A program made the position numbers and the translations under genes. The notes under the pieces are model-generated. The model had not been told where the DNA came from, searched no databases, and saw only the letters and a program-made list of their open reading frames with translations. From NCBI GenBank assembly GCA_021738345.1, contig JAIPCE010000011.1, positions 1-38,577 on the forward strand: a stretch of 38,577 nt of DNA. The letters are read 5' to 3'. This document shows positions 16,010 to 24,438 of the stretch, piece by piece; within the stretch, counting starts at the first letter, position 1, and every line of letters begins with the position of its first letter. The DNA is from Rhodoferax sp. GTDB taxonomy: Bacteria; Pseudomonadota; Gammaproteobacteria; Burkholderiales; Burkholderiaceae_C.

Positions 16010-17551
16010 TCAGGCCAGCACATTGATGATTCCCATCATGCCTTGCGCTTCATGTTCCAGAATGTGACAGTGGAACATGCGACGACCCGGCGTTTCAATG
16101 CGTAGCCGAATCCTGATTTGTTCACCTGAAACCAGGTTAACCACGTCCATAAAGGCGTTCAGTCGGGGGTCGGAGGCAATATCGGCGCGATTCGATGCGA
16201 CCAATTGAAATGAAGTCCCGTGAATTTGCAGTGGATGGTCCATCATGCCCGCGTTTTGAATCAACCACTCTTCTGCAACACCCGCCTTCATGGTGATGTC
16301 GTCACGTCCCGGATCAAAAACCTTTCCGTTGATCGTGAATCTACCTTGTGAACTCCCGCCCATGCCCATAGCCATTCCCATGCCCATACCCATATCGGAA
16401 AGAACCACAGACTGCGTGACGGCAAGGCCTGCGGGGAGCGACACGGGCGACGCAAGCGCGTTAGGAAGGGCAACTGCGGGCACAGTGGTCGATGCATTTG
16501 TCGATAGCTCAAATAGTCTTACGGCGGGACTAACTGGAACCATGGCACCACGCGCATAGACAAGCGTGCGAAGGACCAGCTTCTGATTGCTTGATTGGGG
16601 AGCTCGAACGATGACGTCCGCCCTTTGCCCAGGCGCCAAAAGCAGTTCTGTCACGGTCCTCGGGCTCGCAAGTGTGCAGCCATCCAGTGCTACAACCAGC
16701 ATGGAAGAGCCATCGAGCGCCAGGCGCGTATACCGTGCGTTGGTTGCGTCAAATATGCGCCACCGCTCGGTGGTGCCAGGCGCCACGGTGTCCACGGGCT
16801 GGTATGAACCATTGACCAGAACTTGATTTCCTTCCCTTCCGTTCACCAAATCCTGTGCGGTGTTCGCAGCAATCTGTCCGCTCGCGTCCAGGCGGATGTC
16901 AGTGATAAATACCATCCGCTCCGGCAAATGCGCGAAAGGATCATTTCGCCCTCGCACGATGAACGCTCCTGCCAGACCACGGTAGATCTGCTCGGGCGTT
17001 GTGTCATGGGGATGGGGGTGGTACCAGTAAGATCCGGCGCTACCGACTGGCAGCGTAAAGGTGTAGTCCCGCTTTGCGCCGGCCGCAACCGGGTCCATCG
17101 GGTTGCCGTCCTGGCTCGCTGGAACAGGCAAGCCGTGCCAATGCACTGTTGAGTCCTGGCCGAGCTGGTTACGAAAGTTAATCTGTATCGAGTCTCCCTC
17201 ATAGGTGTCGATCACTGGACCCGGTGTGCCACCGTTGTACGCCAGAATCTGGGTGGCGACATTTGGAATAAAGTTCACAGTTGCGAGCGCGGCAGTCAAG
17301 GTTCCGACAAAGGATCCGGTAGCGGCGTTGTTCGTGAGCACAGCTAGAGTTGGCCATTTGCCTCCGCCTGTGGCAAGTACTTGCCCAGGGTCTGCTGCGG
17401 GAAGGACGCCAACAACTGTTGCGGTATGCATGCTGGAAGCGCCGCCGCCGCAGCTTGCTAGGCCTGCCGTTGCCAAACCAGCAAAGACAAGACGCCTTCT
17501 TATCTGATCGGGCTGTTCCTGGGCTGCTACTGGGTTGTCAAACGAAGACAT
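16010..17551 (-). CDS. Multicopper oxidase, exported
   Basis: A 513-residue multicopper oxidase. The four copper-binding clusters are visible: HWHG at 137-140, HPHPH at 178-182, HPLQIHG near the C terminus and finally HCHILEHEAQGMM, where Cys, His and Met place it with type 1 copper proteins having an axial Met. These enzymes oxidise metal ions or organics and reduce O2 to water. The N terminus has RRRLVFAGLATAGLASC: a Tat-like arginine run followed by a lipobox-like LASC at Cys34. A methionine-rich insert (MGMGMGMAMGMGG) before the third cluster resembles the Cu(I)-binding loop of CueO. The start was set at 17551, preceded by AAGGA. A copper-resistance role is likely but unproven. Confidence 0.9.
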   Translation of the reverse strand: MSSFDNPVAAQEQPDQIRRRLVFAGLATAGLASCGGGASSMHTATVVGVLPAADPGQVLATGGGKWPTLAVLTNNAATGSFVGTLTAALATVNFIPNVATQILAYNGGTPGPVIDTYEGDSIQINFRNQLGQDSTVHWHGLPVPASQDGNPMDPVAAGAKRDYTFTLPVGSAGSYWYHPHPHDTTPEQIYRGLAGAFIVRGRNDPFAHLPERMVFITDIRLDASGQIAANTAQDLVNGREGNQVLVNGSYQPVDTVAPGTTERWRIFDATNARYTRLALDGSSMLVVALDGCTLASPRTVTELLLAPGQRADVIVRAPQSSNQKLVLRTLVYARGAMVPVSPAVRLFELSTNASTTVPAVALPNALASPVSLPAGLAVTQSVVLSDMGMGMGMAMGMGGSSQGRFTINGKVFDPGRDDITMKAGVAEEWLIQNAGMMDHPLQIHGTSFQLVASNRADIASDPRLNAFMDVVNLVSGEQIRIRLRIETPGRRMFHCHILEHEAQGMMGIINVLA

Positions 17552-17666
17552 TTGCGATTTCCTTCCGATTGTGATTCCTGTGTGTACGCTCAAACCAATC
17601 AGACTCGGTGATGGACCTGTGGTGTTACCGCTAGGGTGATTGCGCAGGTACGGCTGGGTGTGCCCG

Positions 17667-18431
17667 CTACAGCACCCGAAAAAAGGCGTCGTAACTGGTT
17701 TTTAGAATCAAGGCACTAACCACCAGGATGAAGACTTGTCTGACAAAGCCGGCGCCGTGTTTGAGTGCTAGGTGGGTGCCAGCCCAACTGCCCAGCACAT
17801 TGCAGACCGCCATGGCCATGGCCACATGCCACCAAATGTGGCCCTTGAAGGCGAACAGCGCAATGGCGGCGAAATTGGTGGCGGTGTTGAGCAATTTGGC
17901 GGTGGCCGAGGCGTTAAGAAAGTCGTAGCCCAGCAGACGGACAAACAAAAAGACAAAAAAGCTGCCGGTGCCAGGGCCAAAAAAACCATCGTAAAACCCG
18001 ATCAGTGCGCCGATGGTGCTGGCGACCCAGGCCTCCCGAGCGCCAGAAAACAGCGGTGCATGGATGCGCCCCAACTCCTTCCTGGCCAGCGTATAGGCCA
18101 GCACGGCGGCCAGCACAAACGGCAGTACCTTGCGCAAAAAATCGGCCGAGATCAGGGTGACGGTCCAGGCCCCGGCAAAGGAGGCAACAAAGCCTGCTGC
18201 CGCAGCGGGCAACAGCACCGGCCAGCGCATGTCCACGCGGTGGCTGTATTGGTAGGTGGCGAGCGCAGTGCCCCAGATCGAGGCCCCCTTGTTGCTGCCA
18301 AACAAGGTGGCCGGCGCGGCACTGGGGTAGGCCGCAAACAGGGCGGGCACCAATATCAAACCACCACCACCCACGATGGCGTCGACACATCCCGCAAGCA
18401 GCGATGCCACCGATACAAAGACAAGTTCCAT
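17667..18431 (-). CDS. TauE/SafE-family (TSUP) membrane permease
   Basis: A 254-residue integral membrane protein with seven to eight hydrophobic segments. The N-terminal pattern LLAGCVDAIVGGGGLILVPAL and FGSNKGASIWGTALATYQYS, and the second repeat AWVASTIGALIGFYDGFFGPGTGSF, are the duplicated signature of the TSUP family. Members export sulfite, sulfonates or other organic anions across the inner membrane. The start at 18431 is chosen because the family N terminus begins there; the open frame upstream runs through the terminator hairpin. It stands alone behind that terminator, so it likely has its own promoter. The substrate is unknown. Confidence 0.88.
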   Translation of the reverse strand: MELVFVSVASLLAGCVDAIVGGGGLILVPALFAAYPSAAPATLFGSNKGASIWGTALATYQYSHRVDMRWPVLLPAAAAGFVASFAGAWTVTLISADFLRKVLPFVLAAVLAYTLARKELGRIHAPLFSGAREAWVASTIGALIGFYDGFFGPGTGSFFVFLFVRLLGYDFLNASATAKLLNTATNFAAIALFAFKGHIWWHVAMAMAVCNVLGSWAGTHLALKHGAGFVRQVFILVVSALILKTSYDAFFRVL

Positions 18432-18456
18432 GGCGGCATTGTCGCATTGCGAGCAT

Positions 18457-18485
18457 AAAAAAAGCACTGGAGCTACCAGTGCTTT
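18457..18485 (-). terminator. Rho-independent terminator after the GMC oxidoreductase gene
   Basis: Stem AAAGCACTGG / CCAGTGCTTT with a five-base loop, followed on the minus strand by seven T (18463-18457). It lies about 135 bp beyond the GMC oxidoreductase stop and 26 bp before the TauE start, separating the two units. Confidence 0.85.
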
Positions 18486-18619
18486 CTTGAACTGCACCAC
18501 TTGGCGGGTGCAGATGTTTTACTTCTGTTTTGCCTTCTCCTCGGCTCTTCTTCCAGACGCTCGCAGTTGCCAAATTTCCAACAGTCGCTGAATGTAGCGC
18601 AGGCATTTTGGAAAAGGTA

Positions 18620-20359
18620 TCAGGATTTACCCTTCATTCGGGCCTGCTCGTCCTCAAATATCCATTCGGCAGCCTTTTCCGCAATCATGAGCACCGGCGA
18701 GTTGGTGTTGCCGCTGGTAATCAGGGGCATGACACCGGCATCCACCACGCGCAGACCGCTGACACCGCGCACCTGCAGGCGGGCGTTGACCACGGCCATG
18801 GGGTCACCGAGTGGGCCATCGAAACAGCCCATCTTGGTACTGCCTACCGGGTGAAAGATGGTGGTCGCGATATCGCCCGCCAGCCGGGCCAGCTCGGCGT
18901 CGGTCTGGTATTGGGTGCCGGGTCTGAACTCCTCGGGCTGGAACTTTTGCAACGCGGGTTGGGCCATGATGTGGCGTGTGGTGCGCAGTGAGTCGGCTGC
19001 AATTCTGCGGTCTTGGTCGGTGCTGAGGTAATTGGGCGCTATCGCCGGGGCCTTTTCAAAGTCAGGCGATTGGATATGCACCGAACCCCGGCTGGTGGGG
19101 TTGAGGTTGCAGACGCTGGCGGTCATGGCGTTGAAGGTGTGCAGGGGCTGGCCAAACGCATCGAGGCTCAGCGGCTGTACGTGGTACTCGAGGTTGGGGT
19201 GGGGCTGTGTCGGGTCACTGCGGGTAAAGGCACCCAACTGACTCGGTGCCATGCTCATCGGGCCGCTGCGTTTGAGGGCGTACTCCAGGCCAATCTTGGC
19301 CTTGCCCCACAGGGAGTTGGCCTGCACGTTGAGCGTGGTGGTGTTTTGCACCTTGAACACGGCCCTGATCTGCAGGTGGTCTTGCAGGTTCTCGCCCACA
19401 CCCGGCAAGTCTTGCCGCACCTGGATTCCCAGGTGGTTCAGACGCTTGGCTTGTCCCAGTCCCGAAAGCTCCAGTATTTGCGGCGAGCCAATGCTGCCTG
19501 CAGACAAGATGACTTCGCGGTGCGCCGTGGCTTCTACCATGCCATGACCGTTCCAGACTTGCACCCCGGTACAGCGCAAGGGCGCGTCCCGACCCGTATT
19601 TGGTTCAAGCAGCAACTTTGCCACCTGGGCGCTGGTCCAGAGCTCAAAATTGGGGCGGGCGTAACAGGTGGGGCGTAAAAACGCTTTGGCGGTGTTCCAG
19701 CGCCAGCCGGTTTTCTGGTTGACTTCAAAGTAGCCCACGCCTTCGTTATTGCCCCGGTTGAAGTCGTCGGTGGCGGGTATGCCGGCTTGCACGGCGGCCT
19801 GGGCAAAGGCGTCGAGCACATCCCAGCGCAGGCGTTGTTTCTCGACCCGCCACTCGCCACCGGCCCGGTGGTGGCACAGCAGTTGGCGGTACAGGGAGCC
19901 ATCGCTTTGCATCAGGGCTGGTACAGTGCCGCGCGCCCCGTGCAGCGCGGTGGCACCTTTGTAGTGGTCTTCATGCAGCATGAAGTAAGGCAACGATTGC
20001 TCCCAGTTCCAGCGCGTGTCTCCGACCAACTGCGCCCAGCGGTCATAGTCGCGGGCCTGCCCGCGCATGTAGATCATGCCGTTGATGCTGCTGCAACCGC
20101 CCAAGGTCTTGCCACGCGGGTAGCGCAGCGAGCGGCCGTTCAGGCCGACATCTGGCTCGGTCTGGTAGAGCCAGTCGGTGCGCGGGTTGCCAATGCAATA
20201 GAGGTAACCCACCGGGATATGAATCCAGTGGTAGTCGTCCTTGCGGCCGGCCTCGATCAGCAACACGCGTTTGGAGGCATCGGCACTGAGCCGGTTGGCC
20301 AGCAGGGCACCGGCCGTGCCCGCGCCGACAATGATGTAGTCGAAGTGGGTGTCGCGCAT
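18620..20359 (-). CDS. GMC-family FAD-dependent oxidoreductase (choline/alcohol dehydrogenase-like)
   Basis: A 579-residue flavoprotein of the glucose-methanol-choline family. The FAD dinucleotide-binding motif GAGTAG is at residues 12-17; GMC signature 1 is in GKTLGGCSSINGMIYMRG, signature 2 in GSIGSPQILELSG, and the catalytic His is in FHPVGSTKMG with the final N in SGNTNSPVLMIAE. Such enzymes oxidise alcohols to aldehydes, often passing electrons to quinone or cytochrome. The start at 20359 is preceded by AAAGGTG at 8 bases. It follows the enoyl-CoA hydratase gene by 11 bp, so it is probably in one unit with it and the upstream histidine kinase. The substrate is not predictable; long-chain or medium-chain alcohol is a guess. 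Confidence 0.92.
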   Translation of the reverse strand: MRDTHFDYIIVGAGTAGALLANRLSADASKRVLLIEAGRKDDYHWIHIPVGYLYCIGNPRTDWLYQTEPDVGLNGRSLRYPRGKTLGGCSSINGMIYMRGQARDYDRWAQLVGDTRWNWEQSLPYFMLHEDHYKGATALHGARGTVPALMQSDGSLYRQLLCHHRAGGEWRVEKQRLRWDVLDAFAQAAVQAGIPATDDFNRGNNEGVGYFEVNQKTGWRWNTAKAFLRPTCYARPNFELWTSAQVAKLLLEPNTGRDAPLRCTGVQVWNGHGMVEATAHREVILSAGSIGSPQILELSGLGQAKRLNHLGIQVRQDLPGVGENLQDHLQIRAVFKVQNTTTLNVQANSLWGKAKIGLEYALKRSGPMSMAPSQLGAFTRSDPTQPHPNLEYHVQPLSLDAFGQPLHTFNAMTASVCNLNPTSRGSVHIQSPDFEKAPAIAPNYLSTDQDRRIAADSLRTTRHIMAQPALQKFQPEEFRPGTQYQTDAELARLAGDIATTIFHPVGSTKMGCFDGPLGDPMAVVNARLQVRGVSGLRVVDAGVMPLITSGNTNSPVLMIAEKAAEWIFEDEQARMKGKS

Positions 20360-20370
20360 GCTGGGCACCT

Positions 20371-21165
20371 TTATTGTCCGGTCCAGACCGGTTTGCGTTT
20401 TTCCTGAAACGCCTTTTGCCCTTCTCGCGCGTCTTCGGTCAGGGTAAACAGCGCGATTTGGCTCTCGGTGAACGACATGCTCTCCTCGAACGCCATGGTC
20501 TCGATTTTTTTCATGGTGTAGAGGCCACGGCGAATGGCGGCGGGCGATTTGTCGATCATGCGGCCAAGCAGCCACTGCAATTTGACGTCCACATCGTCGT
20601 CCACATGGTTCACCAGATTGAAGCCGAGCGCCTCTTGGGCGGTGAGAGGTTCGCCGGTGAGGCACATCTCGGCGAGTTTGCGGCGTGGAATGAGGTGTTG
20701 CAAGACACTAAGCACCTGTGCCGGAAACACTCCCACCTTGACCTCGGGCAGACCAAACACCGCATGGCTGGCCGCCACCGCCAGGTCGCACATGCTCATC
20801 AGTCCCATGCCGCCGGCCATGCAGGCGCCGTTGACCCGCGCCACCAGAGGCACCGTGCTGGACTTGGCCACCCGCAGCAGTCGGGCCAAATGGCCATGGG
20901 GTTCGGAATAATCGGTGGTGAAGGCCTGGGCCGACTGCAGGTCTGCGCCGGCACAAAACGCCTTGCTGCCGGCACCGGTAATAACAATCGCGCGGATGTC
21001 GCGCTTGCCCTGCGCGGCGGCGATGGCCTGTGCCATGCCCGCCAGCACCGCGTGGCTCATGGCATTGCGACGCTCCTCGCGCGTGATGGTGAGCCACAGC
21101 ACGGGGCCATGGACTTGTACCGAAAGTTCGGCGCTGGATTCAAAGGGGGTATCGGGCTGGTTCAT
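20371..21165 (-). CDS. Enoyl-CoA hydratase/isomerase family protein
   Basis: A 264-residue crotonase-fold enzyme. It shows the fold's CoA-binding segments: REERRNAMSHAVL, the oxyanion-hole stretch ITGAGSKAFCAGADLQ and NGACMAGGMGLMSMCDLAVA. The region aligned with catalytic Glu residues reads GLPEVKVGVFP, with Glu at the second site; the first catalytic Glu position seems to be Met/Gly in GGMGL, so hydratase activity is not certain and an isomerase or related reaction is possible. Its ATG overlaps the histidine kinase TGA as ATGA, so the two are translationally coupled. The GMC oxidoreductase follows closely, suggesting an acyl/alcohol degradation pathway. Confidence 0.88.
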   Translation of the reverse strand: MNQPDTPFESSAELSVQVHGPVLWLTITREERRNAMSHAVLAGMAQAIAAAQGKRDIRAIVITGAGSKAFCAGADLQSAQAFTTDYSEPHGHLARLLRVAKSSTVPLVARVNGACMAGGMGLMSMCDLAVAASHAVFGLPEVKVGVFPAQVLSVLQHLIPRRKLAEMCLTGEPLTAQEALGFNLVNHVDDDVDVKLQWLLGRMIDKSPAAIRRGLYTMKKIETMAFEESMSFTESQIALFTLTEDAREGQKAFQEKRKPVWTGQ

Positions 21166-23228
21166 GGGGACTCCTTGGCGTTATTTTGCATGGGTTTGGA
21201 GGGCGGCTCGGGCGATCCTGGTGTCGGCAGAAGAATGTGAAAGGTCGTCCCGGTCGTTGGGCGAATTTCGAGGCGGATTTGTCCGCCATGCTGTTGCACG
21301 ATCCGCTCCACGAGGTACAAGCCCAGGCCGGCACCCGGCAAATGCTGGGCATCTTTGCCGCGAATATATTTTTGAAACAACCGGGGGACGATTTCGGGGT
21401 CAACGCCAGCACCTCGGTCACGGACCTCCATGCACAGGCCCGTGGTCGGCAGAAATTCTGCAAATAGCTCGATCTCGGAAGCGCCGGGTGCGTGCCGGTC
21501 GGCGTTGGACAGCAGGTTTCGTATCGCGATCAACAACAGGTCGGGGTCGCAGAAAAAGCGATCAGGCAGCCCCCGCATGGTGAGCTTCACGCGCTGCATC
21601 GGCCACTCGCCGGCCGCCTGCTGCAACACCTGGGTCACATTGACCATGCGCCGATTGGCAGACCTGTCAACGCTCTGAAGCCGGTCCAGCGACAAATAGT
21701 TGTCCATGAGTGCCGTGATCCGGTCCACTGCCGCCTGCGCATTGCGAAAGCGGGCCTCGGTCTTGTGCGGTGCTGCATTCGGATTGTTTTGCAGTTGCTG
21801 CAAGGTGGTGTCGATGATGGTCAAGGGGGTTCTGAACTCGTGCGACGCCATGGCGGCGAAGATCATTTGTTCTTCGCGCATTTGTTGTTCCATTTCCAGT
21901 GACTTTCGCAAGTCTGACTCAAGCAGCTCGCGGCGCTGTATCTCATGGCTCAGCGCAGTGGTCCGTTCGGCCACACGTTGCTCGAGTGAGGTGTTGAGTG
22001 CGCGCGTTGCCTCCAGGGCTTCTTGCTGAGCAGTGGACTTTTCCAGCGTCATCTTTCGGTACCGGGTGCCAATGCCCAGGCTCACCACGCCCAAGTGCAT
22101 CAACAGTGCGATCTGGTAGCTGTTGTCCACCAGCGGGTCAGGGGCAACCAGACCCAGGTTGCGCAAGAATCGCACCCCCACGCCCAAATAAAAAATGCCG
22201 AAGGCCAGCGCCAGCAGACGGTCTGGCCGCTTGCCTTGCAGCGACAGCCACAGCGTGTCAATCGCCAGAAACACCAGCAACGCCACCGTGATGAGCTGAA
22301 TACTGCCCACACCCCAGCCGTACTGGTTCATGGCAATCAGCAGCGCGCAGACGCCAGAGCTGTACCATGCCACCCGCTCGACATACCAGGCGATGCGGGG
22401 CTGGTGGGTGCGAACCCCCAACTGGGTCAAGATGAACGGTGATGAAACGGCTGCACCCAGACAAATGGTCCAACCCAGCGCCACGTCAGACAGCGTGCCT
22501 GGTATTTCCAGGTAGTGTTGCGGCAGCCCGACCGTCAACAGCACGGGGCCGAGGTTGGCCAGGATGTAAACCAGGTAGTTACGGTCGGTGGCGTCTTTGG
22601 TATAGAGCCAAAACACGCACTGGAACAGCAGCAAGATCAGGTACATGCCAAAGTAGATGCCGTAGGTTTGCGCGTCGATACGGCTCATGCTGTGGAACGG
22701 TTCCGGTCGCCACAAAGAGACCGCACTGGTCAGTGAGTTACGCCCGCTGATCCGTATATACAGCGTCTGCCGGCCGCTAGGTATCTCCAGGTGAAAAGCG
22801 GGAAACCGTACCTCGACCGGCCATCGCGCTCGAGGCACATCATCGCCTGTCACCTGAGGTTTGGAAATGCCTTGGTCTGACACCTGGTAGAGCGTAACAA
22901 CGTCCAGCAAGGCGTTCTCAAACACCAGCATCCAGTCTGCCACAGCGTTGCTGGGCTGCAGGATGTCGATGCGCAACCAGATCGGATGGCGCGTAAAGCC
23001 GGCTTTCAGTTCTCCGGGCAGCGGCGCAAATTGCGTGGACTTTGCCGCCACGATGTCCTCAATAGTCAGCGCGTTGGAGGGGTCCTGGAGCCAGTACATC
23101 TTGCCTGTCAGCGCAATGGAGTCACCTTGCAGCGCAATGGGCTGCGGCATGTCGGCAGCCACTGCATTGCTGGCAAAAAGCAGCGCCAGAAGCAATTGGA
23201 GCAGCAGCAAAAAGGGCGCGCGCATCAT
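21162..23228 (-). CDS. Membrane sensor histidine kinase, 7TMR-DISM type
   Basis: A 688-residue sensor kinase. Residues 1-25 are a signal peptide (LLLLQLLLALLFASNAVAA). Residues about 35-175 resemble the extracellular 7TMR-DISMED2 beta-sandwich, thought to bind carbohydrate-like or other ligands, and 185-390 hold seven hydrophobic segments of 7TMR-DISM_7TM. A coiled linker (395-455) leads to HisKA with His463 in SHEFRTP, then the ATPase domain: N box IRNLLSNADRH, G1 DRGAGVD at 604-610 and G2 GAGLGLYL. The stop overlaps the enoyl-CoA hydratase start. The divergent response regulator at 23552 is the probable partner. The signal is unknown. Confidence 0.93.
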   Translation of the reverse strand: MMRAPFLLLLQLLLALLFASNAVAADMPQPIALQGDSIALTGKMYWLQDPSNALTIEDIVAAKSTQFAPLPGELKAGFTRHPIWLRIDILQPSNAVADWMLVFENALLDVVTLYQVSDQGISKPQVTGDDVPRARWPVEVRFPAFHLEIPSGRQTLYIRISGRNSLTSAVSLWRPEPFHSMSRIDAQTYGIYFGMYLILLLFQCVFWLYTKDATDRNYLVYILANLGPVLLTVGLPQHYLEIPGTLSDVALGWTICLGAAVSSPFILTQLGVRTHQPRIAWYVERVAWYSSGVCALLIAMNQYGWGVGSIQLITVALLVFLAIDTLWLSLQGKRPDRLLALAFGIFYLGVGVRFLRNLGLVAPDPLVDNSYQIALLMHLGVVSLGIGTRYRKMTLEKSTAQQEALEATRALNTSLEQRVAERTTALSHEIQRRELLESDLRKSLEMEQQMREEQMIFAAMASHEFRTPLTIIDTTLQQLQNNPNAAPHKTEARFRNAQAAVDRITALMDNYLSLDRLQSVDRSANRRMVNVTQVLQQAAGEWPMQRVKLTMRGLPDRFFCDPDLLLIAIRNLLSNADRHAPGASEIELFAEFLPTTGLCMEVRDRGAGVDPEIVPRLFQKYIRGKDAQHLPGAGLGLYLVERIVQQHGGQIRLEIRPTTGTTFHILLPTPGSPEPPSKPMQNNAKESP

Positions 23229-23408
23229 CCTAAATTCCTCAGTTGACCGCTTGCTAATGTTGGTAACTCTGCATGAACACTCACTTTATTGGTCTTGAAG
23301 GGTGTCACCTTGTGGGTGATCACGCTACCTGCCCGATGGAGGAATCTAGGATCATTGCCAACGAAGATAGCACAGCCACATGGTCTCCGCCATTTTTGCG
23401 TTGGCGGA

Positions 23409-23501
23409 GGGTGCGATTCAAAGTGGTGTGGCAATTCGGTTTTGCCCCCTCGCCCCAGCGGGGAGAGGGAATAAGATTCCACATCACTTTGATGTCGCAC
23501 C
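23409..23501. repeat. Long imperfect palindrome (possible REP/MITE-like element)
   Basis: The left arm GTGCGATTCAAAGTGGTGTGG (about 23411-23431) pairs with the right arm CCACATCACTTTGATGTCGCAC (about 23479-23500), with a few mismatches and one or two bulges. The interior holds GCCCCCTCGCCCC opposite GGGGAGAGGG, so nearly the whole 93 bp folds back. It lies in the 323-bp divergent region between kinase and response regulator, which otherwise holds no gene. Dispersed palindromes with a GC-rich core of this sort occur in many proteobacterial genomes; no second copy occurs in this window, so the repeat status is inferred. Confidence 0.55.
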
Positions 23502-23551
23502 GGTTGGCGGAAGTTCTGTGGCGCGGTGCGTTGCGACTAAACTTGCCAACC

Positions 23552-24226
23552 ATGGCCCGAATGATTCTTCTGGAAGACGAAAGTGTGTTGCGTGAAGAAC
23601 TCGCGGAGTACTTTGCGTCACATGGCCATTCGGTGGTGTGTGCGGGTTCCCTCGCCGAGTTTCAGCGTCTATGGGTGCCTGGCGCCTACCACCTCGCCTT
23701 GCTTGACCTAGGGCTGCCCGACGGTGACGGCATGGATCTGATTGCGCAATTGCGCAGGGAGGGCCATGACCTCGGGATCATCGTGTTCACTGCGCGCGCC
23801 AACAGCCGTGCCGAGGGGCTCAATATTGGTGCAGACCACTACATCACCAAGCCAGTGCGCCTTGCCGACCTGCTCGCCACGGTCAACGCCTTGGGGCGCC
23901 GCGTCGGTTTTGGCGCCGAGCTGTGGACCCTCGACCTGGCAAATCACCGTTTGCGGCCACCCAAAGGGGGCGATATTGCCCTGTCGGGTCACGACTTCTT
24001 CGTGCTGCGGGCGCTGTTGGCCTCCCAGGGCACGCCGGTGTCACGGCGCCAGATCATCTCGGCCATTGGCGAGGATTACCTGCACTTTGACCAGCGTCGC
24101 CTCGATACACAAATGAGTCGACTGAAAAAAAAGGTCCGAGACGCCTGCGACCTAGATTTACCGATCAAGTCGGTGCATGGCGTGGGCTATATTTTTTCTG
24201 GGCGGGCGATGGTGAAAGAGGGGTAA
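23552..24226 (+). CDS. OmpR/PhoB-family response regulator
   Basis: A 224-residue two-component regulator. The receiver domain (1-115) has acidic residues E8/D9/E10, phosphoacceptor Asp52 in LLDLGLPDGDG, Thr80 in FTARAN and Lys100 in ITKPV. The C-terminal winged helix (about 130-222) contains LSGHDFFVLRALLASQG, RRLDTQMSRLKKKV and the terminal VHGVGYIF hairpin. I place the start at 23552, where the family begins; an ATG three codons later is possible and the open frame extends upstream through the palindrome. It is head-to-head with the 7TMR-DISM kinase and 300 bp ahead of the hydrogenase small subunit; transcription of its own partner operon is the simplest role. Confidence 0.92.
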   Translation: MARMILLEDESVLREELAEYFASHGHSVVCAGSLAEFQRLWVPGAYHLALLDLGLPDGDGMDLIAQLRREGHDLGIIVFTARANSRAEGLNIGADHYITKPVRLADLLATVNALGRRVGFGAELWTLDLANHRLRPPKGGDIALSGHDFFVLRALLASQGTPVSRRQIISAIGEDYLHFDQRRLDTQMSRLKKKVRDACDLDLPIKSVHGVGYIFSGRAMVKEG

Positions 24227-24326
24227 TTGGGGCAGCCAACATCCGACGATCAGTTGGGGACAGCGCAAAGTTCGCTGCGTGTAAATTGCGACGACTGGTT
24301 TATGGAAAGTCAAGGGAGACTGCAGG

Positions 24327-24345
24327 GTGGAAAGATTCTTTCCAC
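24327..24345. promoter_or_regulatory. Perfect dyad GTGGAAAG-N3-CTTTCCAC, candidate activator-binding site
   Basis: Two perfect 8-bp arms separated by three bases, centred about 129 bp upstream of the start point predicted from the sigma-54 promoter. That is the usual distance for the enhancer site of an NtrC-type activator such as HoxA. It has no following T run. Whether HoxA binds it is an inference. Confidence 0.5.
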
Positions 24346-24404
24346 TTATGCAAGATAACTGGAAGAAATTAATCAATAACACCGTCGCTGATCTGGCGGA
24401 ATTA

Positions 24405-24420
24405 TTTCAAGTTGTTGAAA
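24405..24420. promoter_or_regulatory. Perfect dyad TTTCAA-N4-TTGAAA between enhancer candidate and promoter
   Basis: Six-base arms, four-base spacer, centred about 52 bp before the predicted start point in an AT-rich stretch. It could be a second activator half-site pair or part of a bend or IHF region between enhancer and promoter. I could not match a clean IHF consensus. Confidence 0.35.
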
Positions 24421-24438
24421 TCATTGAATATTTTTACC

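Noticed and set aside
18519-18606. Short minus-strand frame ending LLEIWQLRASGRRAEEKAKQK after the GMC gene
   Set aside because: About 28 codons with no ATG, GTG or TTG start with a ribosome binding site at a sensible position; not supported as a gene.
24250-24290. CAGCG/CGCTG hairpin after the response regulator gene as a terminator
   Set aside because: The stem is only five base pairs and no T run follows.
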